Assembly (NCBI GenBank): GCA_002363695.1
Contig: DEWO01000123.1
Coordinates: forward strand, 1-8,454
Source: Prevotella sp. UBA3208
Lineage (GTDB): Bacteria > Bacteroidota > Bacteroidia > Bacteroidales > Bacteroidaceae
Direction of reading: 5' to 3'
Length of the DNA: 8,454 nucleotides
The number at the start of each line of letters is the position of its first letter. The first letter of the stretch is position 1. The notes below the pieces were generated by a model. That model was not told the origin of the DNA. It ran no database searches and worked only from the letters and a program-made list of their open reading frames with translations. A program made the translations under genes and the position numbers. Positions 1 to 3,961 of this stretch are shown here, piece by piece.

Positions 1-84
1 AGCCTTACGTCGAACTCACGTTAACCTAATGGTACAAAGCGACCAAGGTCAATAAGAGAGTTGAGAGAAAAAATCCACAATTCT

Positions 85-116
85 TTTGGTTTTTCGCTCG
101 CTTATTCGTACCTTTG
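85..116 (+). promoter_or_regulatory. Bacteroidetes-type promoter of the nusB operon
   Basis: TTTG at 85-88 (the -33 element) and TACCTTTG at 109-116 (the -7 element, consensus TAnnTTTG) are separated by exactly 20 bp, inside the 19-21 bp known for the Bacteroides housekeeping sigma factor. Transcription should begin within about 10 bases after 116, giving a leader of about 30 bases to the ATG at 154. This placement rules out the TTG at 61 as the nusB start, because it lies upstream of the promoter. Confidence 0.8.
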
Positions 117-153
117 CAGTCTGATAAGAGTATCACAGCATAAGAAAAAGACT

Positions 154-1092
154 ATGATTAATAGAGAATTGATTAGAACAAAGGTAGTGCAACTGACCTA
201 TGCCTACTATCAGAACGGCAGTAAAAACATAGACACGGCGGAGAAGGAATTGCTCTTCAGTCTGTCGAAAGCATACGACTTGTATAACTATATGCTGGCA
301 CTCATCGTGGCAATCACACGTGAGTCGCGCCGTCATCTGGAAGTAGCGGAGTCGAGGGCCAAGCGTGAGGGGACTCCCATGCCGTCGCGCAAGTTTGCCG
401 ACAACCGCTTTGCACTACAGCTGGAGGAGAACAAAACACTCCTGGACTTCATGGAGACCCAGAAGATATCGTGGAACGACGAGCCGGAGTTCATAAAGAA
501 GATATATACCCAGATTACAGCGTGCGACATCTATAAGGAGTACATGGACGCAGAAGAGGATGACTACCAGGCAGACCGCGAACTGTGGCGGAGGCTGTAT
601 CGTACCCTCATAGAGCAGAATGAGTCGCTGGACGCACTGCTGGAGGAGAAGAGCCTCTACTGGAACGACGACAAGGAGGTAGTGGACACCTTCGTGGTGA
701 AGACCATCAAGCGCTTCGAGGAGAAGAACGGTGCCTCGCAGGCACTGTTGCCCGAGTACGACTCGGAGGAGGACAAGGACTATGCCCGCAAGTTGTTCCG
801 CGCCACCATCATGAATGCCGACGAGTATCAGCACTACATGAGCGAGGCGTCACAGAACTGGGATTTCTCACGACTGGCCTACATGGACATCGTCATCATG
901 CAGATAGCCATCGCCGAGATACTGACGTTCCCAAGCATCCCCGTCAGCGTAACCATCAACGAGTTTGTGGAGCTCGCCAAGATATACTCCACCCCACGCA
1001 GCGCCAGCTATATCAACGGTATGCTGGACGCCATTGCGCACCACCTGGTAGAGTCAGGACGACTGCTGAAAAGCGTCAGAAGCGACAAATAA
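154..1092 (+). CDS. nusB: Transcription antitermination factor NusB, long Bacteroidetes form
   Basis: NusB binds boxA RNA together with NusE (ribosomal protein S10) and supports processive antitermination on rRNA operons; it acts in the cytoplasm. The product has 312 residues. The NusB signature lies in the last third: NWDFSRL at about 235-241, then a hydrophobic helix (DIVIMQIAIAEIL), then INEFVELAKIYS at about 268-279 and SYINGMLDAI. The N-terminal helix (RELIRTKVVQLTYAYY) resembles the RNA-binding start of the family. Typical NusB has about 140 residues; the extra length here is acidic helical sequence that appears to repeat the C-terminal motif (see findings). The frame stays open back to a TTG at 61, but the promoter at 85-116 and the family-like N-terminus favour the ATG at 154. 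It is the first gene of the operon, 40 bp before yajC. Identity is firm; the role of the extra part is unknown. Confidence 0.93.
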   Translation: MINRELIRTKVVQLTYAYYQNGSKNIDTAEKELLFSLSKAYDLYNYMLALIVAITRESRRHLEVAESRAKREGTPMPSRKFADNRFALQLEENKTLLDFMETQKISWNDEPEFIKKIYTQITACDIYKEYMDAEEDDYQADRELWRRLYRTLIEQNESLDALLEEKSLYWNDDKEVVDTFVVKTIKRFEEKNGASQALLPEYDSEEDKDYARKLFRATIMNADEYQHYMSEASQNWDFSRLAYMDIVIMQIAIAEILTFPSIPVSVTINEFVELAKIYSTPRSASYINGMLDAIAHHLVESGRLLKSVRSDK

Positions 1093-1132
1093 AAACAGCA
1101 AAATAAATCGTAAACTTTTAAATTGTAAATAA

Positions 1133-1450
1133 ATGTCACAGATTATTTTAGCAGCCCAGGCCGCACAAGGCGGCGGCATGAGTTTCATCCTGATGATGGT
1201 AGCCATCTTCGCCATCATGTATTTCTTTATGATTCGTCCCCAGCAGAAGCGCCAGAAGGAGATTCAGAACTTTCAGAACTCGCTGGCCGAGGGCACTGAG
1301 GTCATCACCGGTGGCGGCATCTATGGCACCGTCAAGAAGATTGACCTGGCAACAGGCATCATCGAGGTGAAGATTGCCGACGGCGTAGTCATCAAGGTGG
1401 ACAAGGGCTATGTCTTCAAGGACACCACCAGCACACCGATGCAGAAATAG
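1133..1450 (+). CDS. yajC: Preprotein translocase accessory subunit YajC
   Basis: YajC is a small inner-membrane partner of the SecDF complex, which assists SecYEG export; it is usually not essential. The product has 105 residues, normal for the family. It has a short periplasmic N-terminus, one membrane helix at about 17-33, then the characteristic charged stretch RPQQKRQKE at 35-43 and the conserved GTEVITGGGIYGTV at 54-67, followed by a small beta domain ending in KVDKGYVF. The ATG sits in an A/T-rich leader with no clear Shine-Dalgarno sequence, as is common in Bacteroidetes. It lies 40 bp after nusB and 15 bp before the YbbR gene, so it is probably co-transcribed. secD and secF are not in the window. 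Confidence 0.95.
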   Translation: MSQIILAAQAAQGGGMSFILMMVAIFAIMYFFMIRPQQKRQKEIQNFQNSLAEGTEVITGGGIYGTVKKIDLATGIIEVKIADGVVIKVDKGYVFKDTTSTPMQK

Positions 1451-1465
1451 GGCATAGGTCACAGA

Positions 1466-2437
1466 ATGAGTCAGGTATTCAGGAGTATCAGGAGTTTCTT
1501 GTTCAGCAACATGAACAAGCAATTTTTTGTATTCTTGTTCTTCCTGTTCCTGTCGGCTGTCATCTGGCTCATCATGACGCTCAACGAGACGTACGAGAAG
1601 GAGTTGGCGGTGCCTGTACGCATCACCAACATTCCCAAGAACGTGGTGCTCACCTCGGCCAGCATCGACACCATCCACGTCACCGTGCGCGACAAGGGGT
1701 GGCTGCTGCTGTCGTACCTCTACGGAGAGCGCAGGCCCGCGCTGAACATCAACTACAAGAACTACGACAGGGGAAACGGTGGCGGCATTGTCTCTGGATC
1801 AGAACTCAAGCGCATAGCCGAGCAAAAGCTGGAGATGTCGACGAAGATTACCACCATCAAGCCCGAGAAACTGGAGTTCTTCTATAACAACGGTGAGCGC
1901 AAACGCGTGCCCGTCTCCTGGACAGGACGTGTGATACCAGAACAGCTGTACTATATCTCTGACGTCAAATTCTCGCCTGACAGTGTCGACGTCTATGCGT
2001 CGCACGAAAAGATGGACAGCATCCGCGTGGTATATACGGAACCGCTGAACTACGTGGGATTCCGCGACACGCTGACTATTACCTGCAAGATGGCCCATCC
2101 GTCAGATGTCAAGATTGTGCCAGAGCACATCAAGATAGCATTCCATACGGACGTGCTAACGGAAGAGAGTATCGGCGTCCCTATCAAATGTCTGAACCTG
2201 CCCAAAGGTAAGGTGCTCAGAACATTCCCCGCCAAGGTGAACGTGAACTTTGTGGCCGGTGTCAACCTCATCAAGTCGCTGCAGGCAGAAGACTTTATCG
2301 TAGTGGCCGACTATCTGGAGATAGAGCAGAAGCCTTCGGAGAAGTGTAACATCTACCTGCGCAAAGTGCCACAGGGCATCAGCAGGGCCATCCTCAGCAC
2401 CAAACAAGTAGACTACCTCATAGAGGAACAGGAATGA
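1466..2437 (+). CDS. YbbR/CdaR-like domain membrane protein
   Basis: The product has 323 residues: a short cytoplasmic N-terminus rich in Arg and Phe, one membrane helix at about 20-38, then a long extracytoplasmic part that looks all-beta, fitting repeated YbbR-like domains. The sequence after the helix (TLNETYEKELAVPVRITNIP) matches the usual beginning of the first YbbR domain in Bacteroidetes homologues. In Firmicutes, YbbR proteins (CdaR) are encoded beside, and regulate, the diadenylate cyclase CdaA. No cyclase gene is present here, so a c-di-AMP role is only a possibility. The ATG at 1466 is preferred over the Met codon at 1511 because the residues before the helix are family-like. Its stop overlaps the coaE start by four bases (ATGA at 2434-2437), which indicates translational coupling. 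Family call good; function unknown. Confidence 0.85.
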   Translation: MSQVFRSIRSFLFSNMNKQFFVFLFFLFLSAVIWLIMTLNETYEKELAVPVRITNIPKNVVLTSASIDTIHVTVRDKGWLLLSYLYGERRPALNINYKNYDRGNGGGIVSGSELKRIAEQKLEMSTKITTIKPEKLEFFYNNGERKRVPVSWTGRVIPEQLYYISDVKFSPDSVDVYASHEKMDSIRVVYTEPLNYVGFRDTLTITCKMAHPSDVKIVPEHIKIAFHTDVLTEESIGVPIKCLNLPKGKVLRTFPAKVNVNFVAGVNLIKSLQAEDFIVVADYLEIEQKPSEKCNIYLRKVPQGISRAILSTKQVDYLIEEQE

Positions 2438-2988
2438 AGATAGGTATTGCAGGAGGCATCGGATCGGGCAAGAGCTACGTGTGCAAACGACTGGCACTAC
2501 ACGGCATCGAAGTCTATGACTGCGACGCAGCAGCCAAACGGCTGATACGCACCTCGCCCACCCTGCAGCAACAGCTCGTCAGTCTGATAGGCTCGTTGGA
2601 CAAAGCCGCCATGAGCCGGTTCCTGCTGGCCAGCGAGGCCAACAAGCGGGCCATGAACGCCATCATCCATCCGGCCGTCTTCGAGGACTTCCGTCAGAGC
2701 GGAATGCTGTGGATGGAGAGTGCCATCATGTATGAGTCGGGTGCCGACCAACTGGTGGACATGGTGGTGGTGGTCACAGCGCCTGAAGAAGTGCGCATAG
2801 CACGCGTCATGCAGCGCGACGGCATCAGCCGCGAGAAGGCACAGCAATGGATGGCCCGCCAGTGGCCTCAGGAACAAGTCAAGCAACGTGCCGACTACGA
2901 AATCGTCAACGACGGAAAGACCGACATTGACCAACAGATTGAGCAACTATTAACGACGTTAGGACGGAATAACGGAATAACGACATAA
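2434..2988 (+). CDS. coaE: Dephospho-CoA kinase
   Basis: CoaE phosphorylates the 3'-hydroxyl of dephospho-CoA with ATP, the last step of coenzyme A synthesis, in the cytoplasm. The 184-residue product has the P-loop GGIGSGKS at 7-14, the DCD acid pair at 29-31 expected at the substrate site, IIHP at 77-80, the lid-type segment RVMQRDGIS at 124-132 and ADYEIVNDG at 153-161, all typical of the family. It is about 20 residues shorter than E. coli CoaE; most of the loss seems to lie between residues 50 and 60, where many homologues carry a longer loop with an acidic, Gly-containing turn. The catalytic motifs are intact, so it should be active. The start overlaps the previous stop. The last eight codons (RNNGITT plus stop) are written by an 8-bp tandem repeat and look like added, unconserved sequence. 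Confidence 0.95.
   Translation: MKIGIAGGIGSGKSYVCKRLALHGIEVYDCDAAAKRLIRTSPTLQQQLVSLIGSLDKAAMSRFLLASEANKRAMNAIIHPAVFEDFRQSGMLWMESAIMYESGADQLVDMVVVVTAPEEVRIARVMQRDGISREKAQQWMARQWPQEQVKQRADYEIVNDGKTDIDQQIEQLLTTLGRNNGITT
2965..2988 (+). repeat. Three 8-bp tandem units at the 3' end of coaE
   Basis: CGGAATAA occurs at 2965-2972 and again at 2973-2980, followed by the variant CGACATAA at 2981-2988, whose TAA is the coaE stop. Eight bases is not a multiple of three, so a change in unit number would shift the coaE reading frame. The next bases (CGAAAAAT) resemble a decayed fourth unit. Confidence 0.75.
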
Positions 2989-3017
2989 CGAAAAATATAA
3001 AAGAAAAAGAAGAAAAC

Positions 3018-3464
3018 ATGAAACAGACCATTTTAGCAATCTCCGGCAAGCCCGGACTCTACAAGCTCGTATCACGCGCCAAGAACAGCCTCATCGTCGA
3101 GGCCTTGGATGACACCCATAAGCGTATGCCCGCCTTTGGTACGGACCGCATCACGTCGCTGGCCGATATCGCCATGTTCACCGAGACAGACGACGTGCCC
3201 CTGATGAAGGTGCTGGCCTCGATGCGCGACCTGGAAAATGGAAAGCCCGCCAGCGTGGACTTCCACAAGGCTTCACCCCAGGAGTTGCACGACTACTTCA
3301 CGAAGGTGCTGCCCGAGTGGGATCAGGACCGTGTGCAGAACAGCCACATCAAGAAGCTCATCCAGTGGTACGACATTCTCGTCAAGGCTGGCATCACGGA
3401 CTTCGAGGAGGAGATGGCTCCGACAGAGGGCGACAACATCGACGACAGACAAGAAAAGGAATGA
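3018..3464 (+). CDS. DUF5606 domain protein
   Basis: The product has 148 residues and no signal peptide or membrane helix, so it is probably cytoplasmic. The N-terminus (ILAISGKPGLYKLVSRAKNSLIVEAL, roughly 5-30) is the hallmark of the DUF5606 family that I know from Bacteroidetes. It is followed by a short beta-rich region (residues 38-55, with RITSLADIAMF) and a helical C-terminal half with the conserved run of LPEWDQDRV, HIKKLIQWYDIL and ITDFE (about 98-130). The last 18 residues are acidic and poorly structured. No catalytic motif is evident, and I know of no established function. The gene lies 29 bp after coaE behind an A/G-rich leader and ends in a terminator, so it is the last gene of the nusB operon. 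Family call good; function unknown. Confidence 0.85.
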   Translation: MKQTILAISGKPGLYKLVSRAKNSLIVEALDDTHKRMPAFGTDRITSLADIAMFTETDDVPLMKVLASMRDLENGKPASVDFHKASPQELHDYFTKVLPEWDQDRVQNSHIKKLIQWYDILVKAGITDFEEEMAPTEGDNIDDRQEKE

Positions 3465-3494
3465 GCCCTGGCTCATCCCTTTTTTCTTTTTCTA
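3461..3494 (+). terminator. Intrinsic terminator of the nusB operon, probably bidirectional
   Basis: ATGAGC at 3461-3466 pairs with GCTCAT at 3471-3476 around a 4-base loop (CCTG), followed by a T-rich run at about 3480-3492. The stem includes the TGA stop codon of the DUF5606 gene (3462-3464). Read on the minus strand, the same hairpin is followed by a weaker T-rich stretch, so it may also stop transcripts from the converging fur-like gene, whose stop lies 37 bases from the stem. Confidence 0.75.
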
Positions 3495-3512
3495 CTATAT
3501 CTTCCCGTTATT

Positions 3513-3935
3513 CTATCTTCTTGCTTTGCAGTGGGGGCAGATGCCCTTGACCAGGTAGTTGACAGAGTGCATCTCAAAACCGTCAGACAGTTGTACTGGC
3601 GGTATTTTAATGTCTTCCAGACAATAGGTGCGACGGCACTGTTCGCAATAGAAGTGCACATGCAGGTCGTCGTCCACGTGGTCGTCGTGACTGTGACACA
3701 ATTCGTAGCGCACCCCGTCACCTCCGTCCTCAATAACGTGCACCAAGTGGTGCTCTTTGAACAAGGTCAGCGCACGGAAGACACCCGACTTGTCGATGGT
3801 CAGTATCTGGTATTCCAGCTCTGACAGCGACATAGGGCGGTCAGCAGCAGCCAGAGCCTTGACGACCACAATACGATTGGCCGTAGCCTTCACCCCGTGG
3901 TGCTCCAACAGTTCAACACATTGTTTCTCGTCCAT
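3513..3935 (-). CDS. Fur-superfamily transcriptional repressor
   Basis: The product has 140 residues, the normal size for Fur, Zur and PerR repressors, which bind operators as metal-loaded dimers. Residues 1-78 form the winged helix: GVKATANRIVVVKAL, then LSELEYQI, a recognition helix around DKSGVFRALTLFKEHHLV (48-65) and the wing ending in VRYELC. The dimer domain has the two structural-zinc pairs CEQC (97-100) and CPHC (133-136). A His/Asp-rich segment (CHSHDDHVDDDLHVH, 80-94) stands where metal-sensing ligands usually begin. In the stretch GFEMHSVNYLVKGIC the usual His four residues before the final Tyr/Phe-Gly region is replaced by Val and the following Glu by Leu, so the sensing site seems altered. 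The metal cannot be assigned. The gene lies 26 bp downstream of the barrel gene on the same strand, so co-transcription is likely; no separate promoter is visible. Confidence 0.9.
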   Translation of the reverse strand: MDEKQCVELLEHHGVKATANRIVVVKALAAADRPMSLSELEYQILTIDKSGVFRALTLFKEHHLVHVIEDGGDGVRYELCHSHDDHVDDDLHVHFYCEQCRRTYCLEDIKIPPVQLSDGFEMHSVNYLVKGICPHCKARR

Positions 3936-3961
3936 ATTGCCTTCTTACGCTTTTACTTTTC

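Noticed and set aside
1..60. Possible tail of an upstream gene
   Set aside because: Plus-strand frames close with stops at 22-24, 27-29 and 53-55, and none of the short peptides is recognisable. No gene can be supported in these 60 bases.
61..153. A 31-codon N-terminal extension of NusB starting at TTG 61
   Set aside because: The promoter at 85-116 lies inside it, and the extension has no family resemblance; the ATG at 154 fits better.
415..834. 139-codon minus-strand open frame opposite nusB
   Set aside because: Leu/Val-rich shadow frame opposite a well-supported gene; no start context or recognisable motif.
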